A DNA stretch of 64,000 nt, from positions 3,534,001-3,598,000 of the forward strand of contig OY820914.1 in assembly GCA_963682005.1 (NCBI GenBank), in the 5' to 3' direction. Of the stretch, positions 24,078-33,607 are shown piece by piece. The notes under the pieces were generated by a model. It worked only from the letters and a program-made list of their open reading frames with translations. It made no database searches and was not told where the DNA came from. The stretch comes from CAIYUC01 sp963682005. Its GTDB lineage: Bacteria > Bacteroidota > Bacteroidia > Bacteroidales > FEN-979. Position numbers and translations under genes: made by a program. How positions within the stretch are numbered: the stretch's first letter is position 1; each line of letters begins with the position of its first letter.

Positions 24078-25805
24078 ATGAATACGGAAATTTTTGGAAT
24101 AGTTCTCATCTTCTTTGGTACGCTGGCACTTGCTTACCCGCTGGGGAAATACATTGCGAAGGTATTTGCAGGAGAAAGAACATGGTTTGACCCGGTTATG
24201 AACCCGGTGGAAAAGACCGTTTTCCGCTTTAGCGGCATTGATGCTTCCAAAGAAATGAACTGGAAGCAAAGCATGGTTGCACTCCTTGTTATCAACGTGG
24301 TTTGGTTCCTGCTTGGCATGCTTGTGCTGATGTGCCAGGGCTGGCTGCCTTTGAACCCGGATGGAAATCCGTCCATGTCACCTGACCTGGCGTTCAATAC
24401 TGCGGTAAGTTTTGTATCCAACACGAACCTGCAGCATTATTCGGGCGAAACGGGTGTGTCTTATCTTGGCCAGTTGTTGTTGCAGCTGTTTCAGTTCATC
24501 AGTGCAGGAACGGGTCTTGCAGCCGCGGCTGTGGTTTTTGTTGCACTGAAAGAGAGAACCACTGATCAGCTTGGGAACTTCTATAATTTCTTTGTAAAAT
24601 CATGTACAAGGATCTTATTGCCATTCGCCATGCTTGTTGCGACGATCCTTATTTTCCGCGGTTCTCCGCAGACTTTTGACGGAAAGGGAACCATGATCAG
24701 CCTTCAGGGCGATACCATGAATGTAAGTATCGGTCCTGTTGCTTCCATGGTTGCCATCAAGCAGATCGGAACAAACGGAGGCGGGTATTTCGGAGCCAAT
24801 TCTACCGTGCCTTTTGAGAATCCGGATTACCTGACAAACATGGTCGAGAATGTATGCATTTTCCTGATTCCTGTAGCGCTGATCTTTGCGCTGGGATTTT
24901 TTCTGAAAAGAAAGAAATTAGCCTGGATGATCTTTGGAGTTATGACGGTTTCTTCGCTCCTGTTAATTGCTCCTGCTGTTTATTATGAAATGAAGGGAAA
25001 TCCTGCAATTGAAAAAATGGGAATTTCACAACCATCCGGAAACATGGAAGGGAAGGAAGTCAGGGTTGGACCGGCGGCTTCTGCGCTTTGGGAAATTACA
25101 ACTACCAACACCTCCAATGGTTCAGTCAATTCCATGCACGACAGCTCAATGCCTGTATCCGGAATGAATGCAATGCTGGGCATGATGATCAATTCAATCT
25201 ATGGCGGTGTGGGTGTGGGGTTCCTGAACTTTTTTATTTATATCATCATCGCCGTATTCATCAGCGGATTAATGGTCGGACGAACGCCGGAGTTTCTCGG
25301 GAAAAAAATTGAAGCACGTGAAATGAAGATCGCCATGGTCATTTTCCTTCTTCATCCATTGCTGATCCTGACCGGAACCTCCATTGCAGCAGGGCTTGTC
25401 GCCCATGATACTTCAATGGGATGGTGGTATGCGGGAAAGGCCAGCGGATGGCTAAACAACCCCGGGTATCATGGTTTCAGTGAGATGCTTTACGAGTTCA
25501 CTTCAGCCTCTGCAAATAACGGAAGTGGTTTTGAAGGACTGGGTGACGGAAACCCATTCTGGAATATTTCCACCGGAATCGTGATGCTGCTTTCCCGCTT
25601 TCTGCCTATAATAGGTCCGGTAGCGATTGCGGGATTACTTGCGCAAAAGAAATTCATCCCTGAAAGTTCAGGAACATTAAAGACAGACACAGGAACATTC
25701 GGAGTCATGGTTTTTGCGGTTATCGCAGTCCTTGTCGGGCTGTCATTTTTCACAGCTTTAGCCCTGGGACCGTTATCCGAACATTTCACCCTCTTTGCGA
25801 ACTGA
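24078..25805 (+). CDS. kdpA: potassium-transporting ATPase subunit A
   Basis: This is a 575-residue, strongly hydrophobic potassium-channel-like subunit. Filter-like loops are visible, including VSFVSNTNLQHYSG, IGTNGGGYFGANS and TSASANNGSGFEGLG, matching the pore loops of the SKT superfamily that bind K+. About ten transmembrane helices and the length agree with KdpA. It follows kdpF by 12 bases and precedes kdpB by 13. The complex takes up K+ at very low external concentration using ATP hydrolysed by KdpB. Confidence 0.97.
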   Translation: MNTEIFGIVLIFFGTLALAYPLGKYIAKVFAGERTWFDPVMNPVEKTVFRFSGIDASKEMNWKQSMVALLVINVVWFLLGMLVLMCQGWLPLNPDGNPSMSPDLAFNTAVSFVSNTNLQHYSGETGVSYLGQLLLQLFQFISAGTGLAAAAVVFVALKERTTDQLGNFYNFFVKSCTRILLPFAMLVATILIFRGSPQTFDGKGTMISLQGDTMNVSIGPVASMVAIKQIGTNGGGYFGANSTVPFENPDYLTNMVENVCIFLIPVALIFALGFFLKRKKLAWMIFGVMTVSSLLLIAPAVYYEMKGNPAIEKMGISQPSGNMEGKEVRVGPAASALWEITTTNTSNGSVNSMHDSSMPVSGMNAMLGMMINSIYGGVGVGFLNFFIYIIIAVFISGLMVGRTPEFLGKKIEAREMKIAMVIFLLHPLLILTGTSIAAGLVAHDTSMGWWYAGKASGWLNNPGYHGFSEMLYEFTSASANNGSGFEGLGDGNPFWNISTGIVMLLSRFLPIIGPVAIAGLLAQKKFIPESSGTLKTDTGTFGVMVFAVIAVLVGLSFFTALALGPLSEHFTLFAN

Positions 25806-25818
25806 AAAGAGTCAACCA

Positions 25819-27843
25819 ATGAAAAGACAACAAAAGACAAACCTGTTCGAACCGGCACTTGTGAAAGAGGCGCTCAGGCTGTCGTTCATAAAACTCAATC
25901 CGAGAATTCTGTTCCACAACCCTGTGATGTTCACCGTTGAAATCGGAACAGCCGTTATGCTTGGTGTTTGTATATGGATCCTTGCAGGAGAAAAAGGCCA
26001 GGGAACATTCACCTACAACTTCATCATATTCCTAATCCTTTTGCTGACAGTACTTTTCGCAAACTTTGCTGAGGCCATTGCAGAAGCCAGGGGAAAAGCC
26101 CAGGCAGATTCCCTTCGGAAAACAAGAGAAGAAACTCCTGCCAGGAAATCAGTCAATGGAAACCTGGTCATGGTCAGCAGTTCACAGTTACGCAAAGATG
26201 ATATATTTATCTGCGAAGCAGGCGACATCATTCCCGCCGACGGGGAGATCATTGAAGGAATTGCCTCCATCGATGAATCAGCCATTACCGGTGAAAGCGC
26301 TCCCGTGATCCGGGAAGCGGGGGGCGACAAATCAAGCGTAACCGGAGGCACTAAAGTTCTTTCTGATAAAATAATGGTAGTGGTTACCACGCAACCCGGC
26401 GAAAGTTTCCTGGATAAAATAATTGCTTTGGTTGAAAATGCTTCCAGGCAGAAAACACCGAATGAAATTGCGCTCACCATTCTGCTTGCAGGATTCACGC
26501 TGATTTTCATTATTGTATGCGTATCACTGGCCCCGTTTGCTGATTATGCAAAAACTGCGATCCCGGTTTCTGCCTACATCTCCCTTTTTGTGTGCCTGAT
26601 CCCCACCACCATCGGCGGGTTGCTTTCTGCCATCGGCATTGCCGGAATGGACCGGGCACTGAGAGCCAATGTAATCTCCAAATCGGGGAAAGCGGTGGAA
26701 ACGGCAGGTGATCTCGATACCATTCTCCTCGATAAAACAGGAACCATCACCATTGGAAACCGCAAGGCTACAAAATTTTATCCTGCAACAGGAACAGATG
26801 AACAGCATTTCATCAACTGTGTCGTCTTGAGTTCGAAGGCAGATGAGACACCCGAGGGAAAGTCGATCATCGAACTGGCAGGACCAAATGCACAGAGTTA
26901 TCGTGTTGACAATCCACGATTCATTAAATTCTCTGCCGAAACGAGAACTTCCGGGGTTGATTTTGAAAATACCCGGATCCGGAAAGGGGCGTCAGATGCC
27001 ATCAGAAACCTTACCGTGAAAGCAGGAAATCCTTTTCCCGCTGAAATTGAGAAGACTGTCAATACGATTTCGGATAATGGTGGAACGCCCCTCGTGGTTT
27101 CTGAAAACGAAAAGGTGATAGGAGTAATTGAATTGCAGGACATTATAAAGCCGGGGATTTATGAACGTTTCCAGCGGCTGAGAAAAATGGGCGTAAAAAC
27201 CGTCATGGTGACCGGTGACAATCCGCGAACAGCCAGATTCATTGCTGAGAAAGCGGGTGTGGATGATTTTATTGCCGAAGCAAAACCTGAGGATAAAATG
27301 GCATACATCCGCAAGGAACAACAAAACGGGAAACTTGTAGCGATGATGGGCGATGGAACCAACGACGCACCTGCACTTGCACAGGCTGATGTGGGCGTTG
27401 CCATGAACAGCGGAACTTCCGCCGCCAAGGAAGCCGGCAATATGGTTGACCTCGACAGCGACCCGACCAAGCTGATAGAAATCGTTGAGATCGGAAAGCA
27501 ATTGCTGATGACACGGGGAACACTGACAACCTTTTCAATTGCCAATGATGTGGCAAAATATTTTGCGATCGTTCCTGCTCTTTTCATTGTTTCGGTTCCT
27601 GCATTGCAGTCACTGAACATCATGAACCTTCATTCGCCCCAGAGTGCAATCCTGTCGGCGGTAATTTTCAATGCGATCATCATTCCGCTGCTGATACCAC
27701 TGGCCCTGAAAGGAGTTGCGTACAAACCGATCGGGGCAAGCAGGCTGCTGAGAAGGAACCTGCTGTATTACGGCCTGGGCGGGATCATCATACCCTTCAT
27801 CGGGATAAAACTGATTGACCTGGTCGTTGCAATGTTCATCTGA
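25819..27843 (+). CDS. kdpB: potassium-transporting P-type ATPase subunit B
   Basis: This is a 674-residue P-type ATPase. It has TGES (157-160, with the Ser160 that corresponds to the regulatory Ser of E. coli KdpB), the phosphorylation site DKTGT (Asp305), the nucleotide-binding loop around FSAETRTSGVD and KGASDA, and the hinge MMGDGTNDAPALAQADVG. The ATG at 25819 was chosen; an upstream in-frame ATG at 25795 would overlap the end of kdpA. It is catalytically complete. It lies in the kdpFABC operon, with an 81-bp dispersed palindrome inserted between it and kdpC. Confidence 0.97.
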   Translation: MKRQQKTNLFEPALVKEALRLSFIKLNPRILFHNPVMFTVEIGTAVMLGVCIWILAGEKGQGTFTYNFIIFLILLLTVLFANFAEAIAEARGKAQADSLRKTREETPARKSVNGNLVMVSSSQLRKDDIFICEAGDIIPADGEIIEGIASIDESAITGESAPVIREAGGDKSSVTGGTKVLSDKIMVVVTTQPGESFLDKIIALVENASRQKTPNEIALTILLAGFTLIFIIVCVSLAPFADYAKTAIPVSAYISLFVCLIPTTIGGLLSAIGIAGMDRALRANVISKSGKAVETAGDLDTILLDKTGTITIGNRKATKFYPATGTDEQHFINCVVLSSKADETPEGKSIIELAGPNAQSYRVDNPRFIKFSAETRTSGVDFENTRIRKGASDAIRNLTVKAGNPFPAEIEKTVNTISDNGGTPLVVSENEKVIGVIELQDIIKPGIYERFQRLRKMGVKTVMVTGDNPRTARFIAEKAGVDDFIAEAKPEDKMAYIRKEQQNGKLVAMMGDGTNDAPALAQADVGVAMNSGTSAAKEAGNMVDLDSDPTKLIEIVEIGKQLLMTRGTLTTFSIANDVAKYFAIVPALFIVSVPALQSLNIMNLHSPQSAILSAVIFNAIIIPLLIPLALKGVAYKPIGASRLLRRNLLYYGLGGIIIPFIGIKLIDLVVAMFI

Positions 27844-27871
27844 TATATAAAAGAATGTATTAATTGTAATT

Positions 27872-27952
27872 TACCCTCCCCGACCTTCGGTCTTCCCCTC
27901 CCAAGTTCCCCGCGTACGCGGGGATCCAGGGAGGGGATAAGAGGGGTGGGTA
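27872..27952. repeat. 81-bp nested palindromic repeat, copy 2, in the kdpB-kdpC gap
   Basis: The same 81-bp unit as at 22011 and 35657, differing at about one base in the left end. It fills most of the 126-bp gap between kdpB and kdpC and would form a strong nested hairpin in the operon mRNA. Confidence 0.92.
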
Positions 27953-27969
27953 TGCAAAAACGACTAAAA

Positions 27970-28530
27970 ATGAAAACCAACCTTCTTCCGGCCATTAAAC
28001 TCACCATCATCTGCATGGTTCTCTTCATGGGCATATATACACTGGCGGTACTTGGAATTGCACAATTGGCGCCGAACAGGGGCCGGGGGGTTGTCATCGA
28101 AGCCAACGGGCATCAATTCTACAGGAATATCGGTCAGAAATTTACCCGGGACACCTATTTCTGGTCACGTCCATCGGCAGTTGATTACAATGCTGCCGGT
28201 TCAGGAGGGAGCAATAAAGGGCCCTCCAATCCGGATTACCTGAAAACCGTGGAGAACAGGATTGATACATTCATGGTTCATAACCCGGCAGTAAAAAGGA
28301 ACGAAATCCCTTCTGATATTGTTACTGCATCCGGCAGCGGTGAAGACCCGAATATCTCTTTACAGGCAGCCATGGTACAGGTTTCGCGAATCGCGGCAGC
28401 CAGGGATCTTCCCCGGGGGATGCTGACAGGGCTTGTAAACAGATATTATCAGAAACCAGTCCTTGGGTTGTTTGGCCCGGGGAAAATAAATGTTCTTGAA
28501 TTGAATATCGCACTGGACAATCTTAAATAA
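27970..28530 (+). CDS. kdpC: potassium-transporting ATPase subunit C
   Basis: This is a 186-residue protein with one N-terminal membrane helix (KLTIICMVLFMGIYTLAVLGI). The family's conserved segments follow: FTRDTYFWSRPSAVDYNAAGSGGSNKGPSNP (in parts), VTASGSGEDPNISLQAA and QVSRIAAARDLP. The ATG at 27970 was preferred to one at 27946 that lies at the edge of the 81-bp repeat. KdpC acts as a chaperone-like subunit that supports ATP binding by KdpB. It is followed after 23 bases by the KdpD sensor gene. Confidence 0.96.
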   Translation: MKTNLLPAIKLTIICMVLFMGIYTLAVLGIAQLAPNRGRGVVIEANGHQFYRNIGQKFTRDTYFWSRPSAVDYNAAGSGGSNKGPSNPDYLKTVENRIDTFMVHNPAVKRNEIPSDIVTASGSGEDPNISLQAAMVQVSRIAAARDLPRGMLTGLVNRYYQKPVLGLFGPGKINVLELNIALDNLK

Positions 28531-28553
28531 CTTTGTAAGGACGATACTTGTCA

Positions 28554-29684
28554 ATGATAAACGAAAACAGGGATAATAATGCCGAGCATTTTCTTGATCT
28601 TATCCGTCAGTCACGAAGAGGAAAGTTCAAGTTATACCTTGGGATGATTGCGGGGGTTGGAAAAACCTACCGGATGGTTGCTGAGACCTGGAATCTACTG
28701 CAGAACGGTGTGGATGTAAAGATCGGGTACCTGGAGACGCATGGCAGGGCAGAGGTTGAGAAATTATCGCAGGGGTTACCAATTATTCCAAGAAGAAAAG
28801 TCTTTTACAAGGGTAAAGAGCTTGAAGAGATGGACCTCCAGGCGATCCTGAATCTTCATCCCACAATTGTGATCGTAGATGAACTTGCACATACCAATAT
28901 CCCGGGGTCAAGGAATGAAAAGCGGTGGCAGGATGTCATTGAAATTCTTGAGGCAGGGATCAATGTCATAAGCGCCGTGAACATACAGCATATCGACAGC
29001 CTCAGTGCTGAAGTGAAAGAGATTACCGGGATCGAGATCCGGGAAAAAGTGCCGGATCATCTGCCTGGGATGGCTGATGAGATCGTGAATATCGACCTTC
29101 CGGCCGATGAGCTTATTGCGAGGCTCAAAGATGGAAAGATCTATCATCCGAGTAAAGTAGACATTGCCCTGAGAAATTTTTTCCAGCCGGAAAAAATCCT
29201 TCAGCTCCGGAAACTCGCACTAAAGGAGGTGGTAGGCCAGGTTGAACGGAAAATTGAGTCGGAAACACTGTCATCGGGAAAGGGCCGGTCGGAGCGTTTC
29301 CTGGCATGCATCAGCACCAATGAGAAATCCGGACGAAAACTGATCCGGAAGACATCGAGGATGGCAAATTTTTATTCATCAACCTGGTATGTGCTTTACG
29401 TTCAGACTGACAAAGAATTACCTGACAAGATCAACCTTGCGGATCAGCGTTATTTGCTGAACAACCTGGAACTGGCTATGGAACTTGGGGCGGAGGTGGT
29501 CAGGAGGGCAGGGAATGATGTATCCGAAACAATCTTTTCATTTGCAGTAGAAAAGCAGGTGACAACCATCCTCCTGGGTATATCACGGATAAACCTCATC
29601 TCCACCATCCTTCGGAAAAATATCATTCGTGAATTACTGAAAAAGATCTCCGGAACAAAAATTGACATAATAATCGTATCGTAA
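28554..29684 (+). CDS. kdpD: KdpD N-terminal sensor protein lacking a kinase domain
   Basis: This is a 376-residue protein containing only the cytoplasmic N-terminal part of KdpD. It has the KdpD domain with Walker A GMIAGVGKT (30-38) and VIVDELAHTN, followed by a universal-stress-protein-like domain (about 240-376, ending KISGTKIDIIIVS). The four membrane helices, GAF and kinase domains of the ~895-residue E. coli KdpD are absent. The ATG at 28554 is chosen over a TTG at 28548. The separate kinase gene begins one base after its stop, so the two are coupled and probably act as a split sensor. This layout is common in Bacteroidota. Confidence 0.93.
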   Translation: MINENRDNNAEHFLDLIRQSRRGKFKLYLGMIAGVGKTYRMVAETWNLLQNGVDVKIGYLETHGRAEVEKLSQGLPIIPRRKVFYKGKELEEMDLQAILNLHPTIVIVDELAHTNIPGSRNEKRWQDVIEILEAGINVISAVNIQHIDSLSAEVKEITGIEIREKVPDHLPGMADEIVNIDLPADELIARLKDGKIYHPSKVDIALRNFFQPEKILQLRKLALKEVVGQVERKIESETLSSGKGRSERFLACISTNEKSGRKLIRKTSRMANFYSSTWYVLYVQTDKELPDKINLADQRYLLNNLELAMELGAEVVRRAGNDVSETIFSFAVEKQVTTILLGISRINLISTILRKNIIRELLKKISGTKIDIIIVS

Positions 29685-29685
29685 C

Positions 29686-31521
29686 ATGGGCTTAAAGATC
29701 CAATCAAAGCTTTACCTTGGTTTCAGCTTCCTTTTCCTTCTCATCGTGATCATATGGATATTCAGTTCGATTTATATCTTCAAGTTATCGAGCGATTCGG
29801 ATGCCATGCTGAAAGAGAATTATAAGTCGTTGGTTGCCATGAAATACTCGTCGGTTGCGCTGGATCAGATGAAGGATCTGCAAAGCGAGTACTTTTTCAA
29901 TCAAACCTCAAGGTATGCCGATAGCAGCTATCAGGACAGGATCCTGGATTTTGAAAAAAGTCTTCACGAGGAGGAAAACAACATAACTGAGGCCGGGGAG
30001 CAGGAACTTGTCGTAAAACTGTCAGCTGCCTTTTATCAATATGTCAATCATTTTAACGCGATAAGGAAGGACAGCCTAAAACCGAACCAGTCATTTTATT
30101 TTGATATTCTCCAGGATTACAAAGATGTCAAACGATATGTGGAAGCGATTTCGGATCTGAACATGGCAGCCATCATCAAGAAGAACGGCAAGTTGAAGGA
30201 GACATCAAACAATGCGTTCTTTTATATTTCAATCATCGGGACAATATTTTTTCTGCTCTCATTTTCCATCCTGATGAATTTCCCCAGAAATATTGCCGAA
30301 CCTGTTAAAGAACTCACCCGGGGGATCCAGGAAATTGCACGAAAAAATTACAATCAGCAGTTATATATTAAATCGACGGATGAGTTCGGAGAACTAGCAC
30401 AGGCATTCAATAAAATGGTGTTTGAGCTGAATGCGTTTGAAAAGAGCAACCTGGCCCAGATCCTTTATGAAAAGAAAAGGATTGAAGCCATCATCAGCAA
30501 CATGCGTGATGCCATTATCGGTCTTGATGAATCGAAAAGGATCATTTTCGCAAACCCGGTTGCCTGTGAACTCTTAGGTATTGCCTCTTCAGCGCTCGTC
30601 GGTCAGCATATATCCGATGTTTCAACCCGGAATGACCTGTTTAAAAACATCCTTGCCGACCTCCTTAACGGTTCATACAAGACAAAAGACTTCAACCCGT
30701 TGAAAATTGTGGTGGCCGGCAAAGAATCCTATTTCACCAAAGAGATCGCAGATGTGCTGTCCGAATCGACGGAGAGCAGGGAACAACAGCTTATCGGCCA
30801 CCTCATCACCCTGAAGAACATCACAAAGTTCCAGGAATTGGATGAAGCGAAAACGAACTTTATCGCAACCGTCTCGCATGAGCTGAAGAACCCTATCTCT
30901 TCAGCAAACCTGAACATGAAGCTCCTGGAAGATGAACGGATCGGGAAGCTGAATGAAGAACAGCACATCCTGATCAGGAATGCCCGGGAAGAGGTGAACA
31001 GACTATTGAAAATCACATCCGAGCTGCTGGACTTATCACAGGTAGAGACCGGGAACATAAAGATCCGGGTTCAGCCGACTGATCCGCGCCTGGTGATGGA
31101 ATTCGCCATCGATGCAGTCAAGAGCCAGGCAATGCAGAGAAAGGTTATTATACGGGAGGCAGTTGAGGATAATATCCCGTGGATCAATGCTGACATTGAA
31201 AAAACGGCCTGGGTCATGATAAATTTACTTACCAATTCAATCCAGTATTCAGATGAGAATAGCAGGATTGATGTGTCGGTGAACCGGGCAGGAGAGGAGG
31301 TTCGGTTTTCAGTAAAAGATCACGGAAAGGGAATTGATCCGAAATACCTGGATAAGATATTTGAACGGTTTTTCAGGGTCCCCGGTTCCATACATGCAGG
31401 AACAGGCCTTGGGCTGGCTATCTCAAAGGAATTCATCATCAAGCAGAAAGGAAGGATATGGGCGGAAAGCAGCCCGGGGGAAGGGAGTACGTTTTACTTT
31501 ACCTTGCCGGTTGTAAGTTAG
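29686..31521 (+). CDS. HAMP-PAS sensor histidine kinase of the kdp locus
   Basis: This 611-residue kinase has TM1 (about 10-33), an extracytoplasmic helical sensor (34-175), TM2 (178-198), HAMP (about 199-252), PAS (about 262-375), HisKA with the phospho-acceptor His398 in TVSHELKNPIS, and HATPase_c with N, G1 (DHGKGIDPKYL) and G2 (GTGLGLAISKEF) boxes. It starts one base after the KdpD-sensor stop and completes the split KdpD system. Its likely partner is the NtrC-type regulator at 22212, giving sigma-54 control of K+ uptake. The TAG stop is also the first three bases of a TAGGCAG/TAGGCAA array. Confidence 0.93.
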   Translation: MGLKIQSKLYLGFSFLFLLIVIIWIFSSIYIFKLSSDSDAMLKENYKSLVAMKYSSVALDQMKDLQSEYFFNQTSRYADSSYQDRILDFEKSLHEEENNITEAGEQELVVKLSAAFYQYVNHFNAIRKDSLKPNQSFYFDILQDYKDVKRYVEAISDLNMAAIIKKNGKLKETSNNAFFYISIIGTIFFLLSFSILMNFPRNIAEPVKELTRGIQEIARKNYNQQLYIKSTDEFGELAQAFNKMVFELNAFEKSNLAQILYEKKRIEAIISNMRDAIIGLDESKRIIFANPVACELLGIASSALVGQHISDVSTRNDLFKNILADLLNGSYKTKDFNPLKIVVAGKESYFTKEIADVLSESTESREQQLIGHLITLKNITKFQELDEAKTNFIATVSHELKNPISSANLNMKLLEDERIGKLNEEQHILIRNAREEVNRLLKITSELLDLSQVETGNIKIRVQPTDPRLVMEFAIDAVKSQAMQRKVIIREAVEDNIPWINADIEKTAWVMINLLTNSIQYSDENSRIDVSVNRAGEEVRFSVKDHGKGIDPKYLDKIFERFFRVPGSIHAGTGLGLAISKEFIIKQKGRIWAESSPGEGSTFYFTLPVVS

Positions 31522-31574
31522 GCAGTAGGCAATAGGCAATAGGCAATAGGCAATAGGCAATAGGCAATAGGCAA
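31519..31574. repeat. heptamer array TAGGCAA (8 units) starting at a stop codon
   Basis: taggcag once, then taggcaa seven times, perfectly periodic at 7 bp. The first TAG is the stop codon of the histidine kinase. The same word recurs at 45784-45842 and, reversed, at 46231-46252. Confidence 0.95.
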
Positions 31575-31602
31575 TAGATTTTGATCCTCTATTCTCTATC
31601 CT

Positions 31603-31700
31603 CTGACCTCCGACCTCCGACCTCTGACCTCCGACCTCTGACCTCCGACCTCCGACCTCCGACCTCTGACCTCCGACCTCTGACCTCCGACCTCTGACCT
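31603..31700. repeat. heptamer array GACCTCC/GACCTCT (about 14 units)
   Basis: Units of gacctcc and gacctct alternate irregularly with a strict 7-bp period, from about 31603 to the stop codon of the dockerin-like fragment (read on minus, 31702-31700). Confidence 0.92.
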
Positions 31701-31843
31701 CACTTCTTTTTCATCGGATTCGGCGGTGTATTCATTCCAACGCCATTCTGGCTGTTGTTAAAGACCAGGACAAGGTCGAAGATATCGACGACCCCGTCAC
31801 CGGTTACATCAGATTCCTCCGGGAACTGAATTCCAAAAACTTA
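31700..31843 (-). pseudogene. dockerin/EF-hand-like C-terminal fragment
   Basis: The minus strand reads VFGIQFPEESDVTGDGVVDI, then FDLVLVFNNSQNGVGMNTPP, then NPMKKK and a stop, with an in-frame stop just upstream and no start codon. DVTGDGVVDIFDLV is a textbook calcium-binding dockerin-like repeat (D.tGDG.vDi.Dl). Bacteroidota often place such a segment near the C-terminus of secreted proteins. Here only the last ~46 codons remain, abutting the GACCTCC array. It is probably the relic of a deleted secreted protein. Confidence 0.7.
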
Positions 31844-31872
31844 TTGCTAATTTTACAGCCGAATTCCCGAGA

Positions 31873-33213
31873 ATGAAGCATCCATACCGGTTATTTTTTG
31901 CCCTGATACTGTCCTTCATCGGTACAACGGGTTACTCCCAGACTGAGCCAATCCGGGAGATAATTCCGCAGACCACACGTACGATAAGTGATACCACCGG
32001 AATTGATAAAAAACTCTATACCGGTGAATGTCCGCAAAAGGAATTTCTGGATCTTTTCAGGAAAAAAAAGAAAGAGAGCATAGAAGAAGTAAAAAGGTTC
32101 AATCTGCTTGCGATCCCTTTTGCCGGCTATTCTCCTTCCACCGGCTTGAGTCTGGGTGTTGCTGCCTCTTTGGGATGGTATCTGGGCGACCCTAAGGATA
32201 CTAAGGTTTCAGCCGGAGGAGCCAGCATTGATGTCACCACAAAAAGGCAGCTTCAGATCGTATGCAAGACTAATTTATACACGAGCAGGAACAAATTCTA
32301 CCTTCAGGGGGATTTCCGCATTCTGCTTTACAGTGAGCCTACATACGGGCTGGGCACAAATTCTCCGGATACATCGAATTACGCCTCCCAGTATGGATTT
32401 GAGAAAGCAAGCACGAAAAAGACAAACGGAGCATTCCCGATGAGGTACAACCTGATCAAATTATACGAGATCGTTTCCTATAAGATCGATGAAAGCATAT
32501 ATCTTGGCATCGGGTATCACCTGAGTCACACATATGATATCAGGGATGAGCTGCTGGATGTTGATACCACTCCTGTTCAGGTGACACCGCATTATTACTA
32601 CTGCCAGGCTCATCATTTCAATGAAGTCAAATATTCCACTTCAGGGGTCAGTCTGAATTTCGTTTATGATACACGCGACAACCTGATCAATCCCTATTCG
32701 GGGATGTATATTACCATCAATTACCTCTATAATATGAAACTCCTTGGCAGCAACCAGGCTTCATCACTATTATGGACGGAACTCAGGGGTTATGTCAGCC
32801 TTTCCAAGCGAAAGCCGAGGCACCTTATTGCCTTCTGGGCGTATACGAATTTTGTGACGAGCGGAGAGGTTCCTTACCTGAATCTGCCGGCGATCGGCTA
32901 TGATCCGGGGGGACGGTCGGGCAGGGGATATCCGTTGGGCAGGTATCGCGGTGAAGATATTGCATATGGTGAAGTTGAATACCGTTTCCCGATCTCACCC
33001 TGTTCACAGATCCTCGGTGGAGTGGTATTTGGAAACCTTACTACAACCAGCGACCGCGACAGGGAAGTAAGGCTTTTTCAGTATATCCGCCCCGGTTTCG
33101 GAGTCGGATTAAGGATCATGGTTGCCAAATATATACGAACAAACATCCTAATCGATTTTGGCATCGGCTACCAGTCCAGGGGAATGTATATCCAGGCGCA
33201 GGAAGCTTTTTGA
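31873..33213 (+). CDS. Omp85-like surface antigen (D15) beta-barrel, without POTRA domains
   Basis: This is a 446-residue outer-membrane protein with a signal peptide (MKHPYRLFFALILSFIGTTGYSQ, cleaved near residue 22). After a ~50-residue linker the sequence alternates like beta strands. It contains the Omp85 hallmarks NFVYDTRDNLINPYSGMYI and GYPLGRYRGEDIAYGEVEYRFP and ends in an aromatic-rich strand. It is too short for POTRA repeats, so it is a patatin/TamA-like stand-alone barrel rather than BamA. It lies downstream of the kdp cluster after a repeat-filled gap; functional linkage is not evident. Confidence 0.85.
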   Translation: MKHPYRLFFALILSFIGTTGYSQTEPIREIIPQTTRTISDTTGIDKKLYTGECPQKEFLDLFRKKKKESIEEVKRFNLLAIPFAGYSPSTGLSLGVAASLGWYLGDPKDTKVSAGGASIDVTTKRQLQIVCKTNLYTSRNKFYLQGDFRILLYSEPTYGLGTNSPDTSNYASQYGFEKASTKKTNGAFPMRYNLIKLYEIVSYKIDESIYLGIGYHLSHTYDIRDELLDVDTTPVQVTPHYYYCQAHHFNEVKYSTSGVSLNFVYDTRDNLINPYSGMYITINYLYNMKLLGSNQASSLLWTELRGYVSLSKRKPRHLIAFWAYTNFVTSGEVPYLNLPAIGYDPGGRSGRGYPLGRYRGEDIAYGEVEYRFPISPCSQILGGVVFGNLTTTSDRDREVRLFQYIRPGFGVGLRIMVAKYIRTNILIDFGIGYQSRGMYIQAQEAF

Positions 33214-33260
33214 TAATTTTAGGTTTCAGATTTTAGAATTCAGAGTTCAATTGCGAATTA

Positions 33261-33328
33261 CGCCTGCCTGCCGCCAGGCATGCTCGCCGGAGGCGATCCC
33301 TGACTGCCGTCAGGCAGGCGTTTTATTT
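33261..33328. terminator. hairpin terminator-like palindrome in a 394-bp gap
   Basis: The inverted arms cgcctgcctg and caggcaggcg enclose a GC-rich loop and are followed by ttttattt, so the structure could terminate the Omp85-like transcript. The rest of the gap (33214-33607) has a GC-rich stretch around 33410-33510 (ggccggaaggcc, cgccccaccg) in which no gene is supported. Confidence 0.55.
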
Positions 33329-33607
33329 GTGTTCTAATGAAATGCAGGAATTTTGAACTTTTGACTGAAGACTGCCAACTGTTTTCCTGCTAATTTGTTT
33401 TTTCCTCAGGCCGGAAGGCCTCGTCGCCCCACCGCAACTGTGCCTGGGGCGTCCGTTTTTCCATCTTTACCGTGCGGGCAGGGGCCCCAGTCAAGCTTGC
33501 TCCTGTGGCGACTGTATTTATTCTCTGTTCAATTTTTTTCCTTAAAGCCGTTAAGCAGCAATAGGTGAAGGAATATGCAGATCAGTGAATATCCCTGATG
33601 CAGTCCT

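Noticed and set aside
31519..31700. possible CRISPR-like array
   Set aside because: Units are 7 bp with no spacers; it is a simple tandem array.
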